From assembly GCF_002109325.1 (NCBI RefSeq), contig NZ_CP015348.1:1708501-1772500 (forward strand): a stretch of 64,000 nucleotides of DNA. The letters run 5' to 3'. The notes beneath the pieces were generated by a model that was not told where the DNA came from, made no database searches, and worked only from the letters and a program-made list of their open reading frames with translations. A program made the position numbers and the translations under genes. This document shows, piece by piece, positions 28,739 to 37,572 of the stretch. Source of the stretch: Sporosarcina ureae. Its GTDB lineage: Bacteria; Bacillota; Bacilli; Bacillales_A; Planococcaceae. Numbering within the stretch: the first letter of the stretch is position 1; each line of letters opens with the position of its first letter.

Positions 28739-28744
28739 TATAAT
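28739..28744 (+). promoter_or_regulatory. Probable -10 of the CofE-like gene
   Basis: TATAAT within GCTATAATAC, 45 bases before the TTG start. The -35 is weak (TTTACT near 28716), which fits an activator-dependent promoter next to a LysR gene. Confidence 0.45.
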
Positions 28745-28788
28745 ACAAAGAAGAGTGATCAAATAAGTTTCACTAAGGAGCGATTGTT

Positions 28789-29979
28789 TTGGGAAGAGTT
28801 GTAGGAACGGTTGTTAGAGGATTGCGTTGCCCAATCATTAATGAAGGCGACAATATTGAACAGATCGTAGTGGACAGTGTCATAGAAGCATCTGAAAAAG
28901 AAAACATTACATTTCAAGATAAAGATATCGTCTCGATCACAGAGTCGATTGTAGCGCGTGCACAAGGTAACTATGCAACGATCAGCGATATCGCTAAGGA
29001 TATTGAAGCAAAATTCGGTGATGATACGATTGGTGTCATTTTCCCTATTCTTAGCCGCAACCGTTTTGGAAACTGCTTACGCGGTATCGCGAAAGGTGCA
29101 AAGAAAATCGTCTTGATGCTTAGCTACCCTTCCGATGAAGTCGGTAATCACTTGGTTGAGCTAGATCGTTTAGATGAAAAGGGAGTTAATCCTTGGACTG
29201 ATGTATTGACTGAAGCAGAGTTCAGAGAGCATTTCGGTGATAACAAACACCCATTCACGGGCGTTGATTATATCGAATACTATAAATCATTGATGGACGA
29301 GTTCGGTGTAGAACACGAGGTCATTTTCTCCAATAATGCGAGAACGATTTTGGACTATACGAAGACAGTCTTGACATGCGATATTCATACACGTTTTAGA
29401 ACAAAGCGTATTTTGGAAGCAAACGGTGCCGAAAAGATTTACAGCCTAGACGACATCTTGGCAACTTCCATTGACGGCAGTGGCTACAATGAAGAGTTCG
29501 GTTTACTCGGCGCAAACAAAGCTCAAGAAGACAGTATCAAACTATTCCCACATAGCTGTCAGCCTATAGTAGACAACATCCAGAAAATGCTTAAAGATCG
29601 AACTGGAAAACACATTGAAGTAATGGTGTACGGAGACGGTGCATTTAAAGACCCGGTAGGTAAGATTTGGGAACTGGCTGATCCAGTCGTATCACCTGCT
29701 TATACGGAAGGCCTTGACGGTATTCCAAATGAAGTGAAACTAAAATACTTGGCTGATAATGATTTCTCTGAGTTACGTGGAGAAGAGCTAAAGAAAGCTG
29801 TTACTGATTTCATTGAGAAGAAAGATACTAATCTAATGGGATCCATGGCTTCACAAGGAACGACTCCTCGTAAGCTGACGGATTTAATCGGTTCATTATC
29901 TGACCTAACTTCAGGCAGCGGCGACAAAGGTACACCTATCGTCTTTATCCAAGGATACTTCGATAACTACACAAACTAA
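28789..29979 (+). CDS. CofE-like (coenzyme F420-0:L-glutamate ligase family) protein
   Basis: 396 residues starting at TTG 28789, 8 bases after AAGGAG. The N-terminal [14 protein letters not shown] and [18 protein letters not shown] are CofE-type features. The TESIVA motif and the later Asp/Glu-rich segments probably bind metal and nucleotide. CofE adds glutamate to F420-0 with GTP, but no cofC, cofD or fbi genes are nearby and Bacillales generally lack F420. The protein is also longer than archaeal CofE (about 250 residues). It is probably a related amide ligase with another acceptor. A LysR regulator is divergent and a terminator follows. Confidence 0.7.
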   Translation: MGRVVGTVVRGLRCPIINEGDNIEQIVVDSVIEASEKENITFQDKDIVSITESIVARAQGNYATISDIAKDIEAKFGDDTIGVIFPILSRNRFGNCLRGIAKGAKKIVLMLSYPSDEVGNHLVELDRLDEKGVNPWTDVLTEAEFREHFGDNKHPFTGVDYIEYYKSLMDEFGVEHEVIFSNNARTILDYTKTVLTCDIHTRFRTKRILEANGAEKIYSLDDILATSIDGSGYNEEFGLLGANKAQEDSIKLFPHSCQPIVDNIQKMLKDRTGKHIEVMVYGDGAFKDPVGKIWELADPVVSPAYTEGLDGIPNEVKLKYLADNDFSELRGEELKKAVTDFIEKKDTNLMGSMASQGTTPRKLTDLIGSLSDLTSGSGDKGTPIVFIQGYFDNYTN

Positions 29980-29986
29980 GAATAAA

Positions 29987-30018
29987 TACCTGTGAGAATA
30001 CTCACAGGTGTTTTTTTA
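29987..30018 (+). terminator. Terminator of the CofE-like gene
   Basis: Perfect stem ACCTGTGAG/CTCACAGGT followed by GTTTTTTT. Confidence 0.92.
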
Positions 30019-30056
30019 GTTTATCGTCTAAATATTATAATACAATCTATATTCTA

Positions 30057-30065
30057 TGCTACAAT
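30057..30065 (+). promoter_or_regulatory. Extended -10 promoter of the rsbQ-like operon
   Basis: TGCTACAAT (hexamer 30060-30065), 43 bases before the start codon. No good -35 and no clear sigma-B motif. Confidence 0.45.
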
Positions 30066-30107
30066 GGTAATAATTTGAGTGATTGTCTTCAGAAGGGATT
30101 TGGGTGT

Positions 30108-30920
30108 ATGTCTATAGATATCAAGAAAAGAAACGCAGTACATATAACAGGTTCAGGAGAACAAACTATCATGTTCGCACACGGCTTTGGTTGTGATCAG
30201 ACGGTATGGAATCATGTCATACCTGCTTTTGAAGAACATTATCAAGTTGTGACATTCGACTATGTCGGCTCTGGCAAAAGTGATAAAACGGCTTATTCAG
30301 CAGAACGCTATGAAACATTGCCTGGCTATGCTTTAGATGTAATAGAAGTGTGTGACGCACTGAAACTAAAAAACATTATCTATGTCGGACACTCCGTAAG
30401 TGGAATGATTGGTGTACTTGCCTCAATCCAAAGACCTGATCTGATGGAGAAACTAATCATGATTGGTCCTTCACCTCACTATTTGAATGAACCTAATTAC
30501 ATTGGTGGTTTTGAACGTGAGGATATTGATGAATTGCTTGATATGATGGAGATGAACTATAAAGAATTCACTAAGTATCTAGCGCCGATTGCGATGAAAA
30601 ATGAAGACCGTCCACATCTATCTGAAGAGTTTGAGTGCATGCTGGATACAAATGATCCCGCTATTGCACGACGCTTTGCGGAAGCAACATTCATGTCAGA
30701 TGTTCGTGGAGAATTATCTAAGGTTACGACAAAAGCGCTTATTTTACAGCCAACCGAAGACACGATCGTACCGATTGAAGTAGGTCACTATATCAAAAAC
30801 TGCATTTCGGGCAGCGAATTGGTTATCATGGAAGCAAAAGGGCATAATCCACACATCAGTCATCCTGAAGAGACGATTAAGGAAATTACACGTTTTATTG
30901 AAAAGGACAGGAGCGTATAA
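30108..30920 (+). CDS. rsbQ: RsbQ-type alpha/beta hydrolase
   Basis: 270 residues. The triad is Ser in GHSVSGM (about residue 96), Asp in PTEDTIVP (about 219) and His in KGHNPHISHP (about 247). MFAHGFGCDQTVW supplies the oxyanion region. It matches B. subtilis RsbQ closely in layout. RsbQ acts on an unknown small molecule and is needed for the PAS-containing phosphatase RsbP in the energy-stress branch of sigma-B control; plant strigolactone receptors are homologues. Here the next gene, 3 bases away, is a PAS-GGDEF protein rather than rsbP. ATG 30108 has AGAAGGG 10 bases upstream. Confidence 0.9.
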   Translation: MSIDIKKRNAVHITGSGEQTIMFAHGFGCDQTVWNHVIPAFEEHYQVVTFDYVGSGKSDKTAYSAERYETLPGYALDVIEVCDALKLKNIIYVGHSVSGMIGVLASIQRPDLMEKLIMIGPSPHYLNEPNYIGGFEREDIDELLDMMEMNYKEFTKYLAPIAMKNEDRPHLSEEFECMLDTNDPAIARRFAEATFMSDVRGELSKVTTKALILQPTEDTIVPIEVGHYIKNCISGSELVIMEAKGHNPHISHPEETIKEITRFIEKDRSV

Positions 30921-30923
30921 ATC

Positions 30924-31868
30924 ATGGATGAGCGGTTGAACTTATTGCCTTGCGGATATTTCGTCTTAACAAGTGATTGGGAATTTGTTGAAATGAATAA
31001 GACGATGCGAGATATATTGCGCTTGAATAAAATGCCGTGCCATATGCATGATGTGTTAACAGTTCCATCCAGAATATATTTTCAGACCTATTTTGTACCT
31101 TCTATTTCTGTACATCAAGAAGTACGGGAAATGTATTTAAACTTCAAAGTAGAAAAACGAACAGTTCCTGTATTAATGAATGTCAGTGAACGCGATGGAC
31201 TGTATGAAGGAGTGATCGTGCAGATTAAAGTACGAGATGAATACGAAAATCAGTTGTTGAAGTCTAAGAAAGAAGCAGAGCGAATTCAGCAACGAACAGA
31301 TGAAGCTTACAATAAACTACTTGGATTGCTCGAAGAAGTAGAGTACAAGCAACAACAACTTTTGGAGTTAAATGGAGAATTGCAAGAGTTGGCTACTCGC
31401 GACGAATTGACTGGACTGTATAATCGTCGCGTGTTTCAAAGAAGTCTCGATGCCGCGATTGATCGTGCAGAACACTACGAGGCGCACTCATTTTCTTTAC
31501 TGCTATTTGATATTGACCATTTCAAAACTGTCAACGATACTCATGGCCATCAAGTAGGCGATGATGTATTGAAGGAGCTGGCTTGTAAGCTAGAGAACAG
31601 AATTGATTCTCCAGACTTAGTAGCGCGTATTGGTGGAGAAGAGTTTGCCGTACTATTTGACGACCCTAATCATCAAAATAACTGTACAAAGGCAGAAGAT
31701 CTTCGCCGCTATATACAGGATTCAGAATGGGTCAGTATAGCGATCACTGTCAGTATGGGAATCACAAGTTATCAGGATGGTGATCAATCCAGTAATATTT
31801 ACGTTAGAGCTGACGATGCCCAGTATGCTTCTAAACGTAATGGACGAAATTGCCTAACATGTTTATAA
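30924..31868 (+). CDS. PAS-coiled coil-GGDEF diguanylate cyclase linked to RsbQ
   Basis: 314 residues, cytosolic. A PAS-like sensor (about 1-110; PCGYFVLTSDWEFVEMN, SRIYFQTYFVPSI, VPVLMNVSER) is joined by a coiled coil (about 112-155) to a GGDEF domain (about 156-314). The cyclase site is intact: LTGLYNRR, DIDHFKTVND and GGEEF near residue 237. The SRIYFQTYF block recurs in PAS domains of RsbP-like phosphatases and sensor kinases. The 3-base gap to rsbQ implies one operon. I infer that RsbQ delivers or processes a ligand for this PAS domain and so controls c-di-GMP synthesis. A terminator follows. Confidence 0.88.
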   Translation: MDERLNLLPCGYFVLTSDWEFVEMNKTMRDILRLNKMPCHMHDVLTVPSRIYFQTYFVPSISVHQEVREMYLNFKVEKRTVPVLMNVSERDGLYEGVIVQIKVRDEYENQLLKSKKEAERIQQRTDEAYNKLLGLLEEVEYKQQQLLELNGELQELATRDELTGLYNRRVFQRSLDAAIDRAEHYEAHSFSLLLFDIDHFKTVNDTHGHQVGDDVLKELACKLENRIDSPDLVARIGGEEFAVLFDDPNHQNNCTKAEDLRRYIQDSEWVSIAITVSMGITSYQDGDQSSNIYVRADDAQYASKRNGRNCLTCL

Positions 31869-31869
31869 A

Positions 31870-31906
31870 AAGACACTACAAAGTGAACATTGTAGTGTCT
31901 TTTTTA
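31870..31906 (+). terminator. Terminator of the rsbQ-GGDEF operon
   Basis: Perfect stem AGACACTACA/TGTAGTGTCT followed by TTTTTATA. Confidence 0.92.
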
Positions 31907-31921
31907 TATAATGTATTAAAC

Positions 31922-33106
31922 TTATTCCACAACAGGACGTCTGCGGGTCCGACTGAATAACATGAAGAACGCTAACGCAATAATGACAACGAGCATTAGT
32001 ACTAAGTATAGTTCTTGGTAGCCGATAATCGGTACAAGCAACCCTAGTACGTAGGGTCCGAATCCGAATCCGAAATCGAGGAAGATAAAGAATGTCGATG
32101 TAGCCACACCTAAACGCTCAGGCTTCACACCTTGCAAAGCAATCGCTTGTGCACACGATTGGAAGTTACCAAAGCCGAGCCCAATAATGCCCCCTGCTAG
32201 AAGTAACATCCACCCTGCACTTGTGGCGCTTAACAATAGCAATCCTCCCGCAAATAGTATGAGTGAAGGATAAACAACAAAATTATTACCCTTTACATCC
32301 AACAGCTTGCCTGTGTACGGTCTTGAGAACAGTACAGCAATGGCATAGACTAAAAAGAAGAAGCTAGCTGTACTTACCAAGTTGATTTCTGCTGCATAAA
32401 ACGAAATGAATGATAACACACCCGAATATGCTACAGCCGCTAATAACGTAACGAATGCAATAGGTAATGCACGCATTTCCAATAAACCCCGAACGCCAAG
32501 TTTCTTCACGGCCTCTGGTAAATCCTTTTTAGGCATAACCGCTGGTGTCTTCTTAACGAAAAAGAACATCGCTCCACAGCAGACACTAATAGCTAAACAA
32601 AACATAAAGAGCACATTGAACTCATAACGTTGGCTAAGGAAGATACCGAAGAACGGTCCAATAGCCGTTGCCAACACTGTGCTTAAACTAAAATACCCAA
32701 TCCCTTCACCTCTTCGTGATGGCGGAAGCATTTGAGCCACCATAGTACCTGTTGCGGTAGAAGAAATACCAAGACCAATTCCATGAAGGAATCTGTTGGC
32801 CATCAATAATGGTAAGCTAACAGCACCAAAGTAAAACGCAGAGGCTACTATAGTTACAGCTAATCCGATCAATAAGATATTTCGACTCCCCATCCTTTCT
32901 ATCAATCCGCCTACTGCCAGACGTGCAATAAGTGTACCGATGATGAAAATACCTGATACAAGTCCTGCAACACTAGTCGATACACCATATTCTTCTACCG
33001 AAAAAGGTGCGATGGTGACAATAAGTAAATACATCACCAGCATCAAAAAGAAATTAATAATAGATATTACAATAAAGTCCTTTGTCCAAATTTTCTTATT
33101 CTCCAT
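31922..33106 (-). CDS. MFS transporter, drug-efflux type
   Basis: 394 residues with 12 predicted TM segments. The loop 2-3 motif is RLAVGGLIERMGSRN, close to the GxLaDrxGrk pattern, and FLHGIGLGISSTATGTM resembles motif C-like antiporter sequences. It lies 12 bases downstream of a MarR regulator in the same operon, which suggests substrate-induced export of a toxic or aromatic compound. The substrate is unknown. The ribosome site (AGAGAG) is weak, so translation may be coupled to marR. Confidence 0.85.
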   Translation of the reverse strand: MENKKIWTKDFIVISIINFFLMLVMYLLIVTIAPFSVEEYGVSTSVAGLVSGIFIIGTLIARLAVGGLIERMGSRNILLIGLAVTIVASAFYFGAVSLPLLMANRFLHGIGLGISSTATGTMVAQMLPPSRRGEGIGYFSLSTVLATAIGPFFGIFLSQRYEFNVLFMFCLAISVCCGAMFFFVKKTPAVMPKKDLPEAVKKLGVRGLLEMRALPIAFVTLLAAVAYSGVLSFISFYAAEINLVSTASFFFLVYAIAVLFSRPYTGKLLDVKGNNFVVYPSLILFAGGLLLLSATSAGWMLLLAGGIIGLGFGNFQSCAQAIALQGVKPERLGVATSTFFIFLDFGFGFGPYVLGLLVPIIGYQELYLVLMLVVIIALAFFMLFSRTRRRPVVE

Positions 33107-33118
33107 TCGATCACTCTC

Positions 33119-33538
33119 TTATTTATGTAGATTTTGGTTAGCTAACTTCATAATACGGATACCTGCTTCTATATCTTCTCGTGTAGCGCCTTCAAGTAAT
33201 CCTTCGTAAAATACTTCCAAGTCGGCCATCACCTTGATAACCGTAGCTTCCCCTTTTGGTGTTAATACAATCCATTTTTCTCTTCGATCTGTTCCAGGTC
33301 GAATAGTTACCATTTCCATTTCCAATAAGCGTTGAATGATTTTGGTTACACTCGGTTTCTCCACTTGTTTGCGTACCGCTATTTCTGCGGAAGTCATTTC
33401 GCCTTCAAACCACAGTAACTTTAGTATGCCCCACTGCGAATGAAATAATTGATAGGGTGCCAGTAATGTATTTAAACGATTCAACACAGGACGATAAAAC
33501 TGAATATACTCAGTGAAAAACTGTTGGTATTTTTTCAT
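33119..33538 (-). CDS. MarR family transcriptional regulator
   Basis: 139 residues. The winged helix region includes QWGILKLLWFEGEMTSAEIA and VEKPSVTKIIQRLLEMEMV, followed by the wing with RPGTDRREKWI. It is expected to be a dimeric repressor of its own operon with the MFS gene behind it, and a clear palindrome lies just upstream of the start. GAGGAG is 9 bases before ATG 33538. Confidence 0.92.
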   Translation of the reverse strand: MKKYQQFFTEYIQFYRPVLNRLNTLLAPYQLFHSQWGILKLLWFEGEMTSAEIAVRKQVEKPSVTKIIQRLLEMEMVTIRPGTDRREKWIVLTPKGEATVIKVMADLEVFYEGLLEGATREDIEAGIRIMKLANQNLHK

Positions 33539-33555
33539 ATGTTCTTCTCCTCAAT

Positions 33556-33583
33556 TAATTAGTTAGGGTACCTAACCATTAAT
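33556..33583. promoter_or_regulatory. Probable MarR operator
   Basis: Inverted repeat GTTAGG-GTA-CCTAAC (33562-33576), extended on both sides by TTAAT/ATTAA-like arms. It begins 24 bases upstream of the marR-type start codon, where an autorepressor should bind. Confidence 0.7.
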
Positions 33584-33667
33584 ATTATTTTAAGCTTATT
33601 GCGATAAAAAGTAAAGTAAATGGATGTTAATGAATATAACTTTCTCGCATCTATATGATATGATGAA

Positions 33668-34936
33668 ATGATCTACTTGAATAATAAGGATACGAACGGG
33701 AGAGTGAACCCTATTTGGAATAAATATAAGAACACACCTTTTGTTGCTAAAATCACAATTGGATTTATCGCCGGTACATTACTCGGCATCTTTTTTAATG
33801 AATATACTACTTTCCTCGAGCCATTTGGGACATTGCTGCTAAATTTACTCAGCCTTATTGCGATCCCAGTCATTTTTCTTACAGTTGTTATGGCCGTCAA
33901 TCAAATGAATTTAGCCCAGCTAGGTAAAATGGGCGGGAAACTCATTCTATACTATGCAGTAACAACTGCCGCAGCGGTATTGATCGGATTAACATTGGCT
34001 ATGTGGATCAAACCGGGAAATAATTTAACACTGCCTACTGATGCAGTTGTAGAACCACCAGTTACCCCGGGATTCTCGGAAGTTCTATTGCAAATCGTAC
34101 CAAAAAACATTTTCGCAGCCTTTACAGCTGGTGATTTGATGGCAATTTTATTTGTTGCGGTCATTATTGGCATGGCCATGTCTTCAATGAAGTTTTCTAA
34201 AGATACGAAACTTGTTGAGATGGGTGATTTGCTTGATCGTTTCTTTAGTGCACTAAATACAATGTTCTATAAAATACTTGATGGCGTCTTATTATACGCA
34301 CCTATTGGTATTTTCGCAATCAGTGTCACGGCCTTTGGTCAACAAGGCTTGGAAACATTCCTTGGATTACTTTCATTCGTTGGGGTCTTCTATCTAGGCA
34401 TATTGATTCTCTGGCTCTTTGTATACAGCGGATTCCTGAAACTGTTTGGAAATCCTGTATTACCGTTTTATCGCAATACGAAGGATGCCTATACAACTGC
34501 ATTTTTCACTTCAAGTAGTATTGCATCATTGCCGATTGCTATTGAATCCGCAAAGAAAGCGGGTGTCTCCGAGAATACAGCGAACTTCGCTCTACCACTT
34601 GGTGCAGTCTTCAATTCTGACGGTGGTGCATTACGGATGGGTATTTCCATCGTCTTCGCAGCGAATATTACGAATCTGAACTTATCAGTTGGAGACTTGA
34701 TCACTGTTATTGCAATCGGAACATTGCTTTCCATTGGCACTGCAGGTGTTCCTGCTGCGGGATTGGTCACGCTATCCGCTGTACTGACCATGTTTGGTCT
34801 CCCACTTGAAATCGTGGCATTAATAGCCGGAGTCGATGCATTAATTGGTATGGCAGGTACTGCTTCCAACGTCATGGGAGATATTGTAGGGGCTGCTGTA
34901 GTGGATAAGAAAACACCGCGTAAGAAATTTGCTTAA
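33668..34936 (+). CDS. Dicarboxylate/amino acid:cation symporter (DAACS, GltP/GltT type)
   Basis: About 411-422 residues. The SLC1 fold signatures are the Ser-rich AFFTSSSIASLPI (reentrant loop 1), the NSDGGALRMG helix that replaces the usual NMDGTA motif, and AAGLVTLSAVLTMFGLP (reentrant loop 2). It takes up glutamate, aspartate or C4-dicarboxylates with H+ or Na+. The changed NxDG(T) motif means substrate and cation use may differ from GltT. The start is uncertain: ATG 33668 has no ribosome site, and GTG 33704 follows ACGGGAG very closely. A bidirectional terminator follows. Confidence 0.85.
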   Translation: MIYLNNKDTNGRVNPIWNKYKNTPFVAKITIGFIAGTLLGIFFNEYTTFLEPFGTLLLNLLSLIAIPVIFLTVVMAVNQMNLAQLGKMGGKLILYYAVTTAAAVLIGLTLAMWIKPGNNLTLPTDAVVEPPVTPGFSEVLLQIVPKNIFAAFTAGDLMAILFVAVIIGMAMSSMKFSKDTKLVEMGDLLDRFFSALNTMFYKILDGVLLYAPIGIFAISVTAFGQQGLETFLGLLSFVGVFYLGILILWLFVYSGFLKLFGNPVLPFYRNTKDAYTTAFFTSSSIASLPIAIESAKKAGVSENTANFALPLGAVFNSDGGALRMGISIVFAANITNLNLSVGDLITVIAIGTLLSIGTAGVPAAGLVTLSAVLTMFGLPLEIVALIAGVDALIGMAGTASNVMGDIVGAAVVDKKTPRKKFA

Positions 34937-34985
34937 CTAGCACTGTTGATCAATTTCGAGCTAGTGTGATGTTCTAAAATTAAAC

Positions 34986-35032
34986 AAAACCAAAAGACCA
35001 ACCTCTATACTGGGGTTGGTCTTTTGGTTTTT
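34986..35032. terminator. Bidirectional terminator between convergent genes
   Basis: 17-bp perfect stem AAACCAAAAGACCAACC and its complement, with T-runs on both strands. Confidence 0.93.
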
Positions 35033-35045
35033 ACTTTATTACTGT

Positions 35046-36686
35046 TTATTGTGCAATAGCTTCCATTGAATGAACAATCATCTTCGCAGCATGTGCACGC
35101 GTCGTAGGATCATTTGGCATGAACTTGCCATTGTCCCCTGTTGCGATATTCATCTGGTAAAGACCTGCAATGGCCCATTGCGTATCTTTCGAAAACTTTT
35201 TGATATCTGTAAATGGTGCAGCAACTGTTGGCGTGAATGGTTTGCCAGTTGCTACTTCATATGTCCGACTTAGTACTAGCGCTAACTGCGCGCGAGTAAT
35301 GGGCTGATTTGGCATGAAGTGGCCATTCACTCCACTGACTAAACCATAGTCGTAAGCTGCTTGAATATCCTTCTTTGTGCTGTCGGCATAGTCTGCTAAG
35401 TCGTTAAATGCCCATTTTGTGCTCTTCGGCTTAAGATTCAGTGCGCGGACCAAGATAGATGTAGCTTGCGCACGCGTCAACGATTTGTCAGGGCGGAATG
35501 TATGATCCGCATAGCCACTGACGATACCTTTCATTGCGGCCATTTCAATAACATCTTTTGCCCAGTGATTTGTAATATCCGTAAACATCACTGTAGGTTC
35601 TACTGGCTCTTTGTCTAGTGTGTATTTAGCGTTCAAGTGTTGCATGCTCTTTTTACCGTTTTGATCAACGGCTTGAACAGAGAAATGATACTCTTTATTT
35701 GGCTGTAGATCCGTGATTTCATACGTTACTATAGGAGACATCACTTCACCTACCATTTTGTCGCCATTAAAAATCTGGTACGTTGAAATCATTCCCGTAT
35801 CAATGACCGGTACCCAGTTTAACTCTACTGTCGTCGCATCTTTTGCTGTTACTGTAAATGCGTCTTTAGCAAACCATGAGTAGTTCTCCATCAATGATTT
35901 GTGGAAAGCATCCATTACTACTTTGTAGCCTGCTTGACTCAAATGAATATTTTCAGGATTAGGCAAGTACGTATAAGGATCTTCAGCGATCTGCTTTGCC
36001 GTCTCTACAAACTGTGCTGTAGTTCCTGTCAGTCCACTTTTAATCGCACTATTTATTGACATGACCAACTGTTCGACCATAGGCTGGTTTTGTGGACTTA
36101 AGTAAGGAAATGGATTGTAATAGCCCATCACATATACTTGTGCATCAGGATTCAAAGCATATATCTTTGCGAGGATCTGCTGTGTGTTCGTGCCGACCTT
36201 CATCATGGCAGCTGTTAGTTCACCTGAATTATACACCGGCGTACCCTTATCATCAAACTTGATATTTGGCAATACATCGTTTGCTCCAATAGTTAATGTG
36301 ATGAGGTTAGCTTCTTTCACCGATTGATGAAGGGTAGCTGTTTGATCGGAGTGTCCCATGCCGACAATCGGCTTCGTGACGTCCATTTCAAAATCCTTCA
36401 ATACATCGGCCGTTTTATAGCCTGGATATGAAAACCCTTTATTGCTTGCTAGTAATACTTCCTGTTTAGCCAATTTTTCTGCTAAAAGATCGGTATACCC
36501 TATACCCAGTTCGTTCGTTGGTGTGACACCCGCTGCCAATGAATCCCCTAGTGCTAAATAATTGATAGGAGAAATCCACGTAGGGGCTTTTTCAGGATCT
36601 GCAGCAGAAGCTTGGAACGGCATAATAGCAATTTGCAAAACTAGTGCAAATGCCATCACTACATAGCTAATCGACTTCTTCGTCAT
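35046..36686 (-). CDS. Secreted SGNH/GDSL hydrolase anchored by three SLH domains
   Basis: About 546 residues. A signal peptide (KKSISYVVMAFALVLQ to ASA, about residue 28) precedes an SGNH hydrolase domain (about 40-270). Blocks are LALGDSLAAG (nucleophile Ser), the Gly block near KVGTNTQ, and GANDVLP (Asn). The final block reads PENIHLS, so the usual Asp of DxxH is Glu. A fibronectin type III-like domain (about 275-365) and three SLH repeats (ITNHWAKD, FNDLADY, FTDIKKF) follow, which tether the enzyme to secondary cell-wall polymers. It could deacylate lipids or cell-wall polymers. ATG 36686 has AAGGTGG 8 bases upstream. Monocistronic. Confidence 0.88.
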   Translation of the reverse strand: MTKKSISYVVMAFALVLQIAIMPFQASAADPEKAPTWISPINYLALGDSLAAGVTPTNELGIGYTDLLAEKLAKQEVLLASNKGFSYPGYKTADVLKDFEMDVTKPIVGMGHSDQTATLHQSVKEANLITLTIGANDVLPNIKFDDKGTPVYNSGELTAAMMKVGTNTQQILAKIYALNPDAQVYVMGYYNPFPYLSPQNQPMVEQLVMSINSAIKSGLTGTTAQFVETAKQIAEDPYTYLPNPENIHLSQAGYKVVMDAFHKSLMENYSWFAKDAFTVTAKDATTVELNWVPVIDTGMISTYQIFNGDKMVGEVMSPIVTYEITDLQPNKEYHFSVQAVDQNGKKSMQHLNAKYTLDKEPVEPTVMFTDITNHWAKDVIEMAAMKGIVSGYADHTFRPDKSLTRAQATSILVRALNLKPKSTKWAFNDLADYADSTKKDIQAAYDYGLVSGVNGHFMPNQPITRAQLALVLSRTYEVATGKPFTPTVAAPFTDIKKFSKDTQWAIAGLYQMNIATGDNGKFMPNDPTTRAHAAKMIVHSMEAIAQ

Positions 36687-36753
36687 TATACATACCACCT
36701 TCCCATTTTCAGATTATTGTAAATTCAATCATAATCGCTAGCTTGCCAGTCTG

Positions 36754-37572
36754 TCAAATTTTAGTCCGTACGTCCCATAGCTCTGGAAAGAAGCGATGAT
36801 CTAGTACAGATCTTAAATAATGAACACCAGAAGATCCACCCGTCCCTTGCTTAAAGCCGATAATGCGCTCCACTGTTTTCATATGTCTAAAGCGCCATTG
36901 CTGGTGACTGTCTTCGATATCAACTAGCTTTTCCGCTAATTGATACAAATCCCAATAGCGATCTACATCGCGATATACTTCAAGCCACGCAGCCGCAACA
37001 CTTGGGTCCCCTTCGTAGGTAACAGAAAAGTCACGTGTGAGTAATGCAGGGTTGATAGCAAAGCCCGCACGTGCGAGTGCTTGAATCGCTACATCATAAA
37101 TCCCAGGGGCTTTATACGCTTTTGCCAATCGTTCGGATAGCTCTGAATCTTTTTCATAAATTTTAATGATTTGTGGTTGCCTATAACCTAATGCAAATTC
37201 AATCAAACGGTTTTGATAGGATTGGAAGCCTGATGCCTTTCCTAAACTGTCACGGAACTCCATGTACTCGGCAGGTGTCAATGTAGCCAACACATCCCAC
37301 GCTTGAATAATTTGGGTTTGTACCTTCGAAACACGCGCAAGCATTTTGAACGCTTCAGGCAATTCATCTTGCTGAATTGATTCAATCGCCGTTTCAAGCT
37401 CATGTAAAATTAACTTCATCCACAGTTCATTCACCTGATGAATAATGATGAACAACATTTCATCATGATGACCCGACAGACGCTCTTGACTCGATAGTAC
37501 CTTGTCTAAATGCAAATACTCGCCATACGTCATCGATTCCCTAAAATCCGTATGAATACCTTTCTCCTTCAT
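36754..37572 (-). CDS. kynA: Tryptophan 2,3-dioxygenase
   Basis: 272 residues, heme enzyme opening the indole ring of L-tryptophan to N-formylkynurenine. Family motifs are [35 protein letters not shown] (His heme-pocket region) and the late [20 protein letters not shown] with the proximal heme His. SSGVHYLR closes the signature. Third gene of kynUBA, overlapping kynB by 4 bases. Confidence 0.96.
   Translation of the reverse strand: MKEKGIHTDFRESMTYGEYLHLDKVLSSQERLSGHHDEMLFIIIHQVNELWMKLILHELETAIESIQQDELPEAFKMLARVSKVQTQIIQAWDVLATLTPAEYMEFRDSLGKASGFQSYQNRLIEFALGYRQPQIIKIYEKDSELSERLAKAYKAPGIYDVAIQALARAGFAINPALLTRDFSVTYEGDPSVAAAWLEVYRDVDRYWDLYQLAEKLVDIEDSHQQWRFRHMKTVERIIGFKQGTGGSSGVHYLRSVLDHRFFPELWDVRTKI

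Noticed and set aside
28789-29979. Evidence for coenzyme F420 use
   Set aside because: A single CofE-like gene without other pathway genes does not support the cofactor.
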